Below are positions 18,966 through 28,073 of a DNA stretch of 64,000 nt, in pieces. The stretch lies in contig NZ_QVQT02000003.1 of the NCBI RefSeq assembly GCF_003428625.2, positions 310,001 to 374,000 on the forward strand, read 5' to 3'. The DNA is from Paracidobacterium acidisoli. GTDB lineage: Bacteria > Acidobacteriota > Terriglobia > Terriglobales > Acidobacteriaceae. How positions within the stretch are numbered: the stretch's first letter is position 1; each line of letters begins with the position of its first letter. A program made the position numbers and the translations under genes. The notes beneath the pieces were generated by a model that was not told where the DNA came from, made no database searches, and saw only the letters and a list, made by a program, of their open reading frames with translations.

Positions 18966-19520
18966 TCAGGAGGGAAAGTCCTGCGGCGTCTCTGAGCGCC
19001 GACGCTCCTGGTTCTCTCCAAACCAGCGCAGCGTGGGTCCCCATTCCCCCATGGATGGCGCAGTGATGCCTTCGGCCGGCAGATAGAGGCCGGTGCACTG
19101 GTCGCTCCAGAGGTGCTCAGCCAGTACCATCAGAACCTTGTAGACAGCCATGCGAGCCTCTTTGGGCTTGCCCGTGGTCTGCGGCGCGTCAATGGAGAGC
19201 CAGGCGCGCTGTTCGGACCAGGCGCGGTCGTAAGCGCTCTGCGATGCCTCTTCGACGGGATGCGAAGGATGGATGTAAGGCGCGTCGGCGATGATGACGC
19301 TGATCAGAAGGCTGGAGATGCGCAGAATGCGTGTGTTGTCGAGTCTGCCGACGATTTCGACATTCTCGATGTTCCGGTAAGCGGCCCTGGCGGCGGCGAG
19401 CAGCGCCTCATCGCTGAGAGAAGGCGCCGTCTGCAGCAGCAGTACGACCGATGCCCATACCTCTTTGTCATTCCTTTTCCGGCCAAGGAATTGCCCGAGA
19501 CGCTGCAGCAGGGCGCGCAT
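18966..19520 (-). CDS. hypothetical protein, 184 residues
   Basis: A soluble-looking mixed protein with no signal peptide or membrane segment. A conserved-looking N-terminal half (VVLLLQTAPSLSDEALLAAA) leads to a Trp-rich C-terminal part (HLWSDQCTGLYLPAEG). The pattern is reminiscent of DUF4261-type proteins, but I cannot confirm that. It is convergent with the membrane protein ending at 18955 (ten bases between). It is divergent from the DUF3574-like gene and has a short palindrome upstream (19532-19549). Confidence 0.6.
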   Translation of the reverse strand: MRALLQRLGQFLGRKRNDKEVWASVVLLLQTAPSLSDEALLAAARAAYRNIENVEIVGRLDNTRILRISSLLISVIIADAPYIHPSHPVEEASQSAYDRAWSEQRAWLSIDAPQTTGKPKEARMAVYKVLMVLAEHLWSDQCTGLYLPAEGITAPSMGEWGPTLRWFGENQERRRSETPQDFPS

Positions 19521-19531
19521 CTGCTTATCTT

Positions 19532-19549
19532 ATTACGCGCAGGCGTAAT
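19532..19549. promoter_or_regulatory. short palindrome between divergent genes
   Basis: ATTACGC (19532-19538) and GCGTAAT (19543-19549) form a perfect 7-base inverted repeat with a four-base spacer. It lies 12 bases upstream of the leftward hypothetical gene and about 143 bases upstream of the DUF3574-like gene. It could be an operator; no regulator can be named. Confidence 0.3.
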
Positions 19550-19691
19550 GGCCGGCAGCGACGGACAGAAGCAGCTTTCCTGCCCGCTTTCTTCTTCGGC
19601 GTGCATAGACTTTTGAGGGACGCATAGACTTGAAACAGGCTAGGGGTTTTCCACGGCCGAAATACAACGCACAGGAAAGATCCGGAAAACG

Positions 19692-20150
19692 ATGAAGACT
19701 CGATTGCTTCTGCCCGCTGCTCTGTCGCTGGTTTTCGCTGTCACCGTCGTTCCCGCATCTGTCGCTTCGTTTGCGCAGACGGCGACGCTGCACGGCGATC
19801 GTGCGCATCCCGGCCACACGCAGGGATGGGTGGATACGCGCCTCTACTTCGGCCTCGGACTGGCGGACACGCCGCAGGCCGGCGTCAGTGAGGCAGACTG
19901 GCGCGCATTTCTGGATAAGGAAGTGACGCCGCGCTTTCCTGACGGCCTCAGCGTGCTGGATGTGTATGGCCAGTGGCTGAACAAAGGAAAGACCGAGCCC
20001 GAGCGGCTGCGGTCGAAGTGTCTGGTGATCGATTATCCAGATACGGCGGAGAACCGCGCAAACATCGAGGCCATTCGCAAAGCGTGGAAGCAGAAGACCG
20101 GCGATCAGTCGGTGCTGAAGGTGACCGAGCCGGCGGATGTTTCCTTCTGA
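19692..20150 (+). CDS. secreted DUF3574-like protein
   Basis: 152 residues with a clear signal peptide (LLLPAALSLVFAVTVVPASVASFAQ). The mature part matches the DUF3574 pattern: WVDTRLYFGLG at the beginning, WRAFLDKEVTPRFPDGLSVLD in the middle and GQW with a following charged helix. The fold is probably a small ferredoxin-like barrel acting in the periplasm. The function of the family is not established. It is followed after 70 bases by the DinB-like gene. Confidence 0.75.
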   Translation: MKTRLLLPAALSLVFAVTVVPASVASFAQTATLHGDRAHPGHTQGWVDTRLYFGLGLADTPQAGVSEADWRAFLDKEVTPRFPDGLSVLDVYGQWLNKGKTEPERLRSKCLVIDYPDTAENRANIEAIRKAWKQKTGDQSVLKVTEPADVSF

Positions 20151-20220
20151 GCTGCAATGCCGGTGATTCGGATTGCGCGCCAGGACAGGACGAAAGCTGC
20201 TTTTTGCATACGGAGGAAAG

Positions 20221-20724
20221 ATGAGTGAGCCATCGTTGTCGGCGACCGAGGTGCTGGCGTGGGTAGAGAAGACTTCAGAGAAGTGGAAGCGGCTGCTGAC
20301 AGACCATCCGGAGGTGCTGGCACTGCCCTGCGATGTGGCCGGCGTGTCTGTTGTCTCAGGGCTGCTGCAGCACATTGTCGCCGTGGAGCTGCGCTACGCG
20401 GAGCGGCTGAAGGGGCTGCCTGAAACGAGCTACGAGCAGATTCCTTCGGGCACCGTAGACGAGATTTACGCCACGCATGACCGCGCCATGGCGCTGGTGC
20501 GCGAAATGCTCGTCGATGAGGGATATAACTGGTCGCAGACGATGGTCTTTCAGACGCGCACGCTGGGGCCGATCGAGTCGACAGCGAAGACCATTGTGTT
20601 TCATATGCTGCTGCACAGCATCCGCCACTATGGCCAGCTTGCGACGCTGGTGCGCCAGCATGGCATCAACCCAGGCTGGCCGATGGATTATCTGATGATG
20701 GGGGCGAGAAGAGCTGCGGAATAG
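20221..20724 (+). CDS. DinB family protein
   Basis: About 167 residues forming a DinB/YfiT four-helix bundle. The metal-binding histidines are probably those in LLQHIVAVELRYAERL and in the C-terminal helix HMLLHSIRHYGQLATLVRQ. The family includes thiol-dependent transferases and proteins of unknown activity. I chose ATG 20221, preceded by GGAGG with good spacing; a start 16 codons upstream adds an unconserved basic stretch. It is monocistronic or weakly linked to the DUF3574-like gene before it. Confidence 0.82.
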   Translation: MSEPSLSATEVLAWVEKTSEKWKRLLTDHPEVLALPCDVAGVSVVSGLLQHIVAVELRYAERLKGLPETSYEQIPSGTVDEIYATHDRAMALVREMLVDEGYNWSQTMVFQTRTLGPIESTAKTIVFHMLLHSIRHYGQLATLVRQHGINPGWPMDYLMMGARRAAE

Positions 20725-20749
20725 ATGAGCGTGTATTCCACGCCGCGGC

Positions 20750-21205
20750 TTATTTACTTTCCGCGCTCTTCCTGGGCAGCGCTTTGGAGTGAGCCAGAAA
20801 GTCTGCAGGTGTCACAATTTTCATACCGCGCCATGGATGTAACACCAGCAGGTCGTCATCGCTGCTGACCAGAGCGTCAGCCTCAGCCGCTATTGCCAGT
20901 GCGAGAAACTTGTTGTCGCCTGGATCGCGGCATGGAGGGTTAACAGCCTCGAAGTCTGAGTCCTGCACAGTGAACAGATGGATATGGCGGCGAATCAGAG
21001 CGACAAATTCAAGGCATAAGGTTCGATTGAGATAGCGGTTGAATTTTTCAAGGCTCAGGATTCGTTCCAGTTCGGCAAGTGTCTCTGCGCTTGCGCATAC
21101 AGCACAGACGGCCAGCGCTTCCTGCAATGCCTGATGAGGTATCGATTCAGGGCGTAAAGCTGCGCTCACCAGCACACTGGTGTCGAGGATGACGCGCCGG
21201 CTCAC
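20750..21205 (-). CDS. PIN-domain toxin of a Phd/PIN toxin-antitoxin pair
   Basis: 151 residues. PIN-domain acidic residues are visible: Asp in VILDTSVLVSAAL, Glu in ETLAELERIL, and the late Asp cluster in DPGDNKFLALAIAAEADALVSSDDDL. This matches the PIN family listed as a putative toxin component and predicts a metal-dependent ribonuclease that cleaves an RNA target. The start overlaps the antitoxin stop by four bases (21202-21205), so the two are translated together. Activity and target are inferred. Confidence 0.88.
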   Translation of the reverse strand: MSRRVILDTSVLVSAALRPESIPHQALQEALAVCAVCASAETLAELERILSLEKFNRYLNRTLCLEFVALIRRHIHLFTVQDSDFEAVNPPCRDPGDNKFLALAIAAEADALVSSDDDLLVLHPWRGMKIVTPADFLAHSKALPRKSAESK

Positions 21206-21477
21206 CGGGATTCGTGCACCAGCCGAACGATATCCTCATCGGACAGTTTGGCGGCGGCTGGCTTCAGTCGTTTTTTTGCCTGCGCGCTCCACTTCTGCAG
21301 ATTGGATACAGCCTTGCTGCGCCGGCGCCGCGCGTCGAGAAGTTCACCCATTTCCCGCGGCGACACGATGAACGCTGCCGGACGGCCATGCCGCGTAATC
21401 GCGACGGTTTCGCGCTGCGCAGTATCGAGCAGCTGACCAAACTTGTTCTGTGCTTCCGCTGAGGTGACGGTGATCAT
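21202..21477 (-). CDS. Phd/YefM-type antitoxin
   Basis: 91 residues. The N-terminal half is a Phd/YefM DNA-binding fold (ITVTSAEAQNKFGQLLDTAQRE, then ITRHGRPAAFIVS). The basic, helical C-terminus probably binds the toxin. The start ATG 21477 follows AGGA. Immediately upstream lies a perfect 17-base inverted repeat (21489-21531), as expected for autoregulation by a Phd-type repressor alone or in complex with the toxin. Translation is coupled to the PIN gene. Confidence 0.9.
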   Translation of the reverse strand: MITVTSAEAQNKFGQLLDTAQRETVAITRHGRPAAFIVSPREMGELLDARRRRSKAVSNLQKWSAQAKKRLKPAAAKLSDEDIVRLVHESR

Positions 21478-21488
21478 GAATGATTCCT

Positions 21489-21531
21489 GAGTTTAGCTAA
21501 AATAGATGATATAGCTATTTTAGCTAAACTC
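21489..21531. promoter_or_regulatory. operator of the toxin-antitoxin operon, perfect 17-base inverted repeat
   Basis: GAGTTTAGCTAAAATAG (21489-21505) is repeated inverted at 21515-21531 after a nine-base spacer. Each arm contains TTTAGCTAAA, itself a palindrome, so two identical 10-base operators sit about 27 bases apart centre to centre. TAGCTA occurs three times (21494, 21512, 21521). It starts 12 bases before the antitoxin start and probably overlaps its promoter. Confidence 0.8.
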
Positions 21532-21559
21532 GATTTCTTTGCCGATTATTTGACAGGCC

Positions 21560-23053
21560 TTACTCCCCTGCATCGATCTGCGCGCGCTGCAGCTTGTCGG
21601 AATAATCCACGTATACAGATTTCCACGTGGTGTAGAAGTCCAGCGCGCCGGTGCCGCCTTCGCGGTGGCCGTTGCCTGTCTGCTTGACGCCGCCAAAGGG
21701 CAGATGCACTTCAGCGCCGATGGTTGGAGCGTTGATGTAGGTGATGCCGGCTTCGAGATCGCGCATGGCTTTAAAGGCGTGATTCACGTCGCGTGAGTAG
21801 AGCGCCGTCGAAAGGCCGTACTGAATGCCGTTGGCTATCTCGAGGGCCTCGTCGAAGCTGCGGCATTCGAGAACGCTGACCACCGGTCCGAAGACCTCCT
21901 CCTGCGCGATGCGCATCTGCGGCTTCACGCCGCCGAAGACGGTCGGCTCGAAGAAGGTTCCTCGGCCAAACGCGCCGCGGGCAGGCCGCCTGCCGCCGGT
22001 CAGCAGCTTCGCACCTTCTTTGCGGGCGATCTCACAGTAGCGGGCCGAGGTCTCGATCTGCTGTTCGTTCACCTGCGGGCCCATCTGGATGGACTCGTCG
22101 AGGCCATCGCCGATCTTCAGAGCCTTTGCCCGTTCCACCAGGCGCTTCGTGAACTCCTTCACCACGCCTTTCTGCACGATGATGCGGCTGGTCGCGGTGC
22201 AGCGCTGGCCGGTAGTGCCGAAGGCTCCCCAGACCGCGCCGTCGAGGGCGAGGTCGAGGTTGGCGTCATCGAGCACGATCATGGCGTTCTTGCCGCCCAT
22301 CTCGAGCGAGCAGGGCTTGAAGAGTCCTGCAGCGGTCTGGCCGATGATGCGGCCCACCTCGGACGATCCGGTGAAGGAGACGGCGCGCACGCCGGGGTGC
22401 TCGACAAGCGGTGCGCCCGCATCAGGGCCGAAGCCGGTGACGATGTTGACCACGCCCGGCGGCAGGCCCGCGTCGATGAGCGTCTGCACGAGGTTGAATG
22501 TGGAAAGCGGTGTGTCTTCCGCAGGTTTGATGACGCAGGTGTTGCCGCAGACCAGCGCCGGGAAGAGCTTCCACGAGGGGATGGCCATGGGGAAGTTCCA
22601 CGGCGCGATCATGCCGATAACGCCGACCGGCATGCGAACGGACATGGCGAACTTATTCTGCAGCTCCGACGGGGTGGTCTGACCGAAGAGGCGGCGGCCT
22701 TCGCCGGCCATGTAGTAAGCGGTATCGATGGCCTCCTGCACGTCGCCGCGCGTCTCGCTCAGCACCTTGCCCATCTCGCGGGTCATCTCGCGGGCATACT
22801 GCTCCTTGCGGCGGGTCAGCAGCTCGCCGGTGCGGTAGAGGATCTCGGCACGCTTCGGAGCGGGGACGAGCCGCCAGCTTTTGAAGGCCTCGGCAGCCGC
22901 GGTGACGGCCGCATCCACGTCCTTTGCGCCGGAGGCCTGGAAGATGCCGATGACGTCATCGTGATTCGCCGGGCTGAGGTTCTGAAAGGTGCTGCCGGTA
23001 CGAGCGGTGACCCACTCGCCGCCGATAAGGTTTTTGTACGTGGTTGCTGGCAC
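21560..23053 (-). CDS. NAD(P)-dependent aldehyde dehydrogenase
   Basis: About 497 residues, full length for the ALDH superfamily. The general base Glu is in [11 protein letters not shown] and the catalytic Cys in [12 protein letters not shown]; the motif [13 protein letters not shown] binds cofactor. The CTATSR pattern and overall sequence resemble YcbD-type alpha-ketoglutarate semialdehyde dehydrogenases. That would put it in uronate or sugar-acid breakdown, but no pathway partners are nearby. GTG 23053 is preceded by GGAGG; a start 14 codons earlier lacks a site. It is cytosolic. Confidence 0.92.
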   Translation of the reverse strand: MPATTYKNLIGGEWVTARTGSTFQNLSPANHDDVIGIFQASGAKDVDAAVTAAAEAFKSWRLVPAPKRAEILYRTGELLTRRKEQYAREMTREMGKVLSETRGDVQEAIDTAYYMAGEGRRLFGQTTPSELQNKFAMSVRMPVGVIGMIAPWNFPMAIPSWKLFPALVCGNTCVIKPAEDTPLSTFNLVQTLIDAGLPPGVVNIVTGFGPDAGAPLVEHPGVRAVSFTGSSEVGRIIGQTAAGLFKPCSLEMGGKNAMIVLDDANLDLALDGAVWGAFGTTGQRCTATSRIIVQKGVVKEFTKRLVERAKALKIGDGLDESIQMGPQVNEQQIETSARYCEIARKEGAKLLTGGRRPARGAFGRGTFFEPTVFGGVKPQMRIAQEEVFGPVVSVLECRSFDEALEIANGIQYGLSTALYSRDVNHAFKAMRDLEAGITYINAPTIGAEVHLPFGGVKQTGNGHREGGTGALDFYTTWKSVYVDYSDKLQRAQIDAGE

Positions 23054-23157
23054 GTGAAAATCCTCCCTGTGTCGCAGACGCCGATCCGAAAACACTTCAG
23101 CATAGTCGAAAAGGCGGAGAGCGTGGAAATCAGCCTGTTCTTTGCAGGCTCACCGTG

Positions 23158-24660
23158 TCAGTGCGCCGCAGTTTTGTCCAGACGATGATGTCCCATGGGT
23201 GCGATGAACTCTGTGCCTGTAACGTTCTGCTGCGGATCGAGAATGAAGGATAATTCCTGCGGTCCATCAAGCACGAAGAACCGCGTGGACGATTCCGGAT
23301 AGAGCTGGGCAGCGGGCGATCCGGCCGGAATCTCCGCAGTAAGATGGCCGCCCTCGAGAGCCACTTTGACGTAAGCATAGGTGCCGACGTAGCTACGCAG
23401 AACCGAGACCGGAACGTCTGCGACCGTGTGTTCAACCGACTTGAAATCGGGAAAGCCGTATACGGTTCCCGCGCTGCGAAGGACTTCGTCGGCGAGCGCT
23501 CCGCCTCCGCCGCCACTCGTCATCACGACAATGCCGTTGCCGCCGAGGTATTCCACCATGTCATCCTGGAAAAACGCGGAACCCTCGTGGCGGATATATG
23601 GATTTTCCGGGCTGCCACCCACCTCGAAGCCAAGTCCATAGCGTCTTGTCGGCGCGGGGCCCTTGCCGGGCGAAACCATCATGTGGATTGTTTGCCGGTG
23701 AAGGACTTTGTGCGATTTTCCTTCGTATTCGCGCTGAACTTCGAGGAGTAGTTTCGCCAGATCAGCAGGCGTGGACCAGAGCCCGCCAGCGGCCAGGTTC
23801 GGCTCAACAAATTTTGAAGGAGGCACCGCCCATTTTCCATCTGCTCCATAGGCTGTGGCCCCATTCTCCTGCCACTTGAGCGGCAGCGGCGCGTCGAAGG
23901 TGCTGTGCTTCATCCCGATCGGGTCGAGTACAGTTCGCTTCATGTAGGCGGCGAACGATTCTCCGGTCACATCCTCGATCAGCAGGGAGAGCACGAGATA
24001 ACCGCCATTGGAATAAGCAAATTTCGTGCCTGGAATCGCCTCGACCCGAACCGGGGGCGTCTTCGCAGGCTTTTCACCGTCCAGAAGCTGAAGCAGTGTG
24101 GGGATCGGCGTAGCTGGATCATAGATCTCGCCGTTATGTGTCCCGATACCCGAAGTGTGGTTCAGAAGTTCACGAACCGTGACCTTCTGTGTTGTGGTGA
24201 ATTGATTCTCCGGAATCTTCCAGCGTTTCAGGTACTGATTGACGTCTGCATCCAGGTCGATTTTGCCCTCTTCCACAAGCCTGAGCACTCCAAGTGCGGT
24301 AACGGGCTTTGAAATGGAAGCCGCGCCGAACAAAGTCTCCGTCGATGCCGGCGCACCCTGTAGGGACGAAACGCCATAAGCCTGCGTCCAGTCAATCGCT
24401 CCATTTCGAATGGCGGCGATACTCACTGCAGGAACACCGAGCGCCTTCATCTGCGAGGCCAGATTCATTTCGTCATTTGTGCTGTTTGTAATGACGACGT
24501 ATCGAGAGAGGTGACTCTGCACAGCCTCCATGCGCTGTTGGGCTGATTGAGCAGTTTGCCCGCAAACCGGAAGTATCGACACGGCGCAGAAACAGGCGGA
24601 CAAGCATGCATTAGCCAAAATTCTGCTCTCAGGGATGTTCATCGTAAGCTCAACCTTCAC
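23158..24660 (-). CDS. secreted serine hydrolase, class C beta-lactamase family
   Basis: 500 residues with a signal peptide (ILANACLSACFCAVSILPVCGQ). The active-site Ser and Lys are in FGAASISKPVTALG (SxxK), followed by the YSN motif in KFAYSNGGYLVLS. An HEG motif (IRHEGSAF) takes the place of KTG. The last 100 residues form an extra beta-rich domain, as in many such hydrolases. Substrates in this family include peptides, esters and beta-lactams. GTG 24660 has AGGGG five bases upstream; ATG 24642 is the alternative. It stands alone beside the TIR gene. Confidence 0.9.
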   Translation of the reverse strand: MKVELTMNIPESRILANACLSACFCAVSILPVCGQTAQSAQQRMEAVQSHLSRYVVITNSTNDEMNLASQMKALGVPAVSIAAIRNGAIDWTQAYGVSSLQGAPASTETLFGAASISKPVTALGVLRLVEEGKIDLDADVNQYLKRWKIPENQFTTTQKVTVRELLNHTSGIGTHNGEIYDPATPIPTLLQLLDGEKPAKTPPVRVEAIPGTKFAYSNGGYLVLSLLIEDVTGESFAAYMKRTVLDPIGMKHSTFDAPLPLKWQENGATAYGADGKWAVPPSKFVEPNLAAGGLWSTPADLAKLLLEVQREYEGKSHKVLHRQTIHMMVSPGKGPAPTRRYGLGFEVGGSPENPYIRHEGSAFFQDDMVEYLGGNGIVVMTSGGGGGALADEVLRSAGTVYGFPDFKSVEHTVADVPVSVLRSYVGTYAYVKVALEGGHLTAEIPAGSPAAQLYPESSTRFFVLDGPQELSFILDPQQNVTGTEFIAPMGHHRLDKTAAH

Positions 24661-24899
24661 TGGTCCCCTCAGGAAAGCAAAACGCTGGTTGCTTTCGCCG
24701 GATCATCATAATCAATCGGAACGAAATCGGCCGTCGTCCGCATCGCCAGTCAATCTATGCAAAGACATGGATCACTGACGAGAAGCCGACTAATCGTCCT
24801 TGATCCGTTCTCAATGAGTGAATCGGCTATGATCATGCATGTTGAGGTAGACCGTTGTGAATCACTGATTTTGTTTACCGGATGCCTGTGCGAATTGGG

Positions 24900-26567
24900 T
24901 TACAGCTGTAATTGTGCTAGGCTCCCAACCTCGATATTCCTCAAAATCGAATCGTCCCTCCAGCGAAGAAATACAGGACCCTTTGCTGTAATTTCGATGC
25001 TGAACTGGGTGCCTATTGGCGATTCGCTGAACTCCTTGAGACAAGCACAAGGTTCTTTCGGAACAAGCTCCACAACCCGAACCCAATTTCGAGTTGCAAT
25101 TTGTTGCCCGAACAATGGAAAGTATCCCGGATAATTCGATGGCACGTCTGTGTACGTCGCAGACAATTCGCCTCTGATGAAAGCCAGTTGACCGGCACCC
25201 ACCTCTCCATCAGCTTTCGTTAATCGCAGTTGCGTATCGTTTACCTGTTGGTATGGGTGATCATTCAGCAAGCAATCTAGGTGCAACAATGATTCACCAT
25301 CTTCTTCCGAGACAACTTCGGGCATTCGCAAGGACACGGAGAATTCTTTTTCGATCTGAGATGCCAGAAGAACGGTCCGTCGCAAAGTTCCTGCAAATGG
25401 ATCGGTACGACTAGCCACGCGCGCTTTTGATTCAAAAATAGGCTTATCGAGACGTATATCAATCAAGCGCAGAACATTTCCGCGCCGTAACGCATCAATA
25501 GCTTCAATCAAGTTTTTGCACTCGGATATTTTCTTTCCCGTGGTCTCCCAGGACAGTGTGAAGTCTATCTCCCGAGACGCATTGGAAAGTGAATTAGAGC
25601 CGACAGAAAACACGAGACTGATGCTTAGGGGTGTTTCCTTATCCGAAAGAATAGCTTCCACCTCATCCGTGCCAAGACGAACAGGTTTCATCTCCATTAT
25701 TGGAAATACAATAGGCGGGCGAGACCTAACCTCGACGCGCATATATTTCGGCGGAATATTGAGCAGGTTATTGTCTATTCCGACTTCCAGCGTGCTTCCT
25801 TCCACGTGCGTGGGCATAAGAGGCACATTCCAATCCAACAACCGGAACTCTCCAGATTCCCACTTTTGTGGTTTGCCCGTACGTACAAATTCAATCGCTT
25901 TTCTTGCGCCTTCTCCAAAAAACTCAATACGTCCACCGGGAGATGTTCCAATGATTGCAGGATCAGAAACACTGATTTGAATTCGTTGCTTTGCGTTCGC
26001 TATCGCAGATGGCGCGCCAGTTAGTTTGGGGGCGGAGAATGAGCCGGATTGAATTGCGAAATCGTAACCGGGATGTTTCCTCCGCGCCTCCGCCATGAAA
26101 GTATCCGCAGCTTCAAAGGCAGACGCTTTTTTATTATCCAGTTCAAGAAGTTCAGGCCGAATGACCTCGACCAGCGATCGTGCGACAGCTTCGATGCCAT
26201 CTGAGCTTCTTAGAGCAACTTTGTCCGCCAGCATCGGCAGAGCATCTTTCATGCGGGCGGAAGATATATTGTGCCAAATCGGCAAAATGACTTTGTGTCC
26301 ATCCATCTCCCTTGCAAAAAGCCCATCCAATTCCGCTTGGGGCCAATTTTTTGTAAGGAATTTTGGACTAAAGACCACGACGCCATAGCGCGAACGGGCA
26401 AGTCCCTTCTCGATAGAACGATGTAAACTATCGCCTACCTTCAGCGTGAACTTGTCAAACCACACTTTCAGTCCATGTTTTCGTAGCTCATTTGAGAGTG
26501 ACGTGACGAAACCAGCCTTATCCTCGGAGGCATGTGAAATGAACACATCGAAGTCAAAGTTTGTCAT
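24900..26567 (-). CDS. TIR-domain protein, putative antiviral effector
   Basis: 555 residues from ATG 26567 (a TTG four codons earlier is also open). The N-terminal 130 residues are a TIR domain: DVFISHASEDK, a VWFDKFTLKVGDSL loop and WPQAELDGLF, whose Glu79 is the expected NAD-cleaving residue. The remaining 420 residues are beta-rich and unrecognised; none of the domains I know from bacterial TIR proteins (STING, SAVED, Sir2, NB-ARC) is evident. Base composition is visibly AT-richer than in all neighbours, suggesting transfer. Bacterial TIR proteins often deplete NAD during phage infection, but no partner gene is adjacent, so the role is inferred. Confidence 0.85.
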   Translation of the reverse strand: MTNFDFDVFISHASEDKAGFVTSLSNELRKHGLKVWFDKFTLKVGDSLHRSIEKGLARSRYGVVVFSPKFLTKNWPQAELDGLFAREMDGHKVILPIWHNISSARMKDALPMLADKVALRSSDGIEAVARSLVEVIRPELLELDNKKASAFEAADTFMAEARRKHPGYDFAIQSGSFSAPKLTGAPSAIANAKQRIQISVSDPAIIGTSPGGRIEFFGEGARKAIEFVRTGKPQKWESGEFRLLDWNVPLMPTHVEGSTLEVGIDNNLLNIPPKYMRVEVRSRPPIVFPIMEMKPVRLGTDEVEAILSDKETPLSISLVFSVGSNSLSNASREIDFTLSWETTGKKISECKNLIEAIDALRRGNVLRLIDIRLDKPIFESKARVASRTDPFAGTLRRTVLLASQIEKEFSVSLRMPEVVSEEDGESLLHLDCLLNDHPYQQVNDTQLRLTKADGEVGAGQLAFIRGELSATYTDVPSNYPGYFPLFGQQIATRNWVRVVELVPKEPCACLKEFSESPIGTQFSIEITAKGPVFLRWRDDSILRNIEVGSLAQLQL

Positions 26568-26622
26568 TGGAGACCCCAAAAGATAACTTCCAATTACATC
26601 TTCCGCCCTAGGAGTATGTACG

Positions 26623-26646
26623 GAGAATCTCCTATTTTAGATTCTC
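26623..26646. promoter_or_regulatory. inverted repeat upstream of the TIR gene
   Basis: GAGAATC (26623-26629) and GATTCTC (26640-26646) form a perfect 7-base inverted repeat in AT-rich DNA, 56 bases before the TIR start. It may mark an operator or promoter; nothing identifies a regulator. Confidence 0.3.
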
Positions 26647-26708
26647 AGGTTCCAAAGCTGATTCCATAGAATTCTCGAGGATTGCCGCTGAAGGTGCGCA
26701 TATCCCCG

Positions 26709-26745
26709 AAAAAGTCAGGCCCCTCCTCAGGAAAGAGGAGAGGCC
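26709..26745 (-). terminator. terminator of the SMP-30 gene
   Basis: On the minus strand GGCCTCTCCTC pairs with GAGGAGGGGCC (one mismatch) across a six-base loop, followed by TGA and five T. It lies 40 bases past the stop of the leftward SMP-30-like gene. Confidence 0.7.
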
Positions 26746-26785
26746 GCGTTGCTGCTGCATATCAGGGCTCTGCTGAGCGGGCCGG

Positions 26786-27676
26786 CTATCTGGGCATCGG
26801 GACCGACTCGGCCTTGCCGATGGCGCGTTCGGTGAACCAGAGCGTATCGCCCGCGGGCTCGATGCCGGTCGGCGTTTTGAGTCCGTCTTTAATGACCATC
26901 ACGCTCGCCTTATCGCCATGAACGGTGATGGAGGCGATTGTGCCGTTGCCATTTTCGGCAACATAGAGCTTGCCGTTCGCGGCGCGCATGCCGTCAGGCC
27001 CGCTGACCGGCTGGTCCATCCAGATATCGACCGGTTTTCCCGGTTTGCCGGAGGCATCGACGGGAATGCGGTAGAGCTTGTTGAAGATCACATTGTTCAC
27101 ATAGAGCGTGCCGTCCAGGAAGGTGATGCCGTCGATGCCCTCAAGCACCTTGGCCTCGAGGTACAGCTCCGCGCTGGAAGCGCCTGCCGGAAGCCTGTAG
27201 ATTCTGCCGGTGGCGGTGTCGCTGATATAGAGCGCTTTATCCGGTCCGATCGTAAAGTCGTTGCACACGGTATTGTCCCCGGGCAGGTCCCAGCGGAGCT
27301 TCGGCGCGCCGGTGTTGAGATCGAAGCCTCTCAGCGCGGTGTGCCGCCGTGCCGGAGTGGTGTTCGGCACCGGAGTCAGCTGGCAGGTCCACAGCGTATT
27401 GGTGGAAGCATCCGCCAGCATGCCGAAGAAAAACGTTCCAGGGCCTTCGGCGCTGGCATCGACAAACTTCTCGGCGGTGGAAGAGCCTGGACGCACCTTA
27501 TAGACAAACGGCGAGCTGGCGCTGCCCACGATCAGCACGCCGCCCGGCGCCACAGTCAGGCTTTCCGGCTGGGACTTCGCATCGGCGATCAGGATTTCAG
27601 CGGCGAAAGCGGCCTGCGCAAAGCTCATTGCCAGAGCGATGCAGACAGCAAGACGACGAGCGTTCGAAAGACACAT
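26786..27676 (-). CDS. secreted SMP-30/gluconolactonase-like protein
   Basis: 296 residues with a signal peptide (LAVCIALAMSFAQAAFAAE). The mature part is a six-bladed propeller of the SMP-30/gluconolaconase/LRE type, seen in repeated blades such as FTIGPDKALYISDTATGRIYRLP, LDGTLYVNNVIFNKLYRIP and AANGKLYVAENGNGTIASI. The family binds a divalent metal and often hydrolyses sugar lactones. ATG 27676 follows GAGGAG. It is divergent from a secreted PQQ-type sugar dehydrogenase, whose lactone product would be a logical substrate; that link is inference. Confidence 0.82.
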   Translation of the reverse strand: MCLSNARRLAVCIALAMSFAQAAFAAEILIADAKSQPESLTVAPGGVLIVGSASSPFVYKVRPGSSTAEKFVDASAEGPGTFFFGMLADASTNTLWTCQLTPVPNTTPARRHTALRGFDLNTGAPKLRWDLPGDNTVCNDFTIGPDKALYISDTATGRIYRLPAGASSAELYLEAKVLEGIDGITFLDGTLYVNNVIFNKLYRIPVDASGKPGKPVDIWMDQPVSGPDGMRAANGKLYVAENGNGTIASITVHGDKASVMVIKDGLKTPTGIEPAGDTLWFTERAIGKAESVPMPR

Positions 27677-28073
27677 CGTAAAGTCTCCTCAAAGGGGCTT
27701 ATGTACGACTGCCCGATGGTTTATCCGGATTTCAATTTGCAGAAGGAGCGGAAGCCGTGCTGGATTCGCTGGTCCAGTATGCGTGATAAGCAGAGTTATG
27801 GGAAGAGATTATAAGCAGAGAGGAGCAGCTTCCTGCGGCCGCGGGCGAACCCCGATCCGGCCTTCCTGCGCCGCCCTCCGTGCCTGAAAGCATCGCGCGG
27901 TTCCGGAGTTTCACGCCGGGACTGCGAACGAGGTCAGACCAAACCTGTATAAATGCTCATAGGCGCAAGTCAGCGATAAGGTGCGTGAAACGCGGGAAAC
28001 ACCGCGCCGAAGATGCCGGGAACGGGTTTTACGACGGGCTCATGAAGGACGAATTCATACAGACAGAGGGAAA
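27677..28073. other. intergenic region between divergent SMP-30 and sugar dehydrogenase genes
   Basis: 397 bases without a supportable gene. It should hold both promoters. GGTCAGACC at 27932-27940 fits the GTNNNAC half-site pattern of FadR-type GntR operators, but so short a match may be chance. No clear terminator or RNA structure was seen. Confidence 0.4.

Noticed and set aside
24757-25134. 125-codon plus-strand frame at the end of the TIR gene
   Set aside because: Overlaps the TIR coding sequence on the other strand, which has a clear domain; composition alone does not support a second gene.
24690-26680. AT-rich stretch as part of a prophage or integrated element
   Set aside because: No integrase, transposase, attachment-like direct repeats or phage genes; only the TIR gene is inside.
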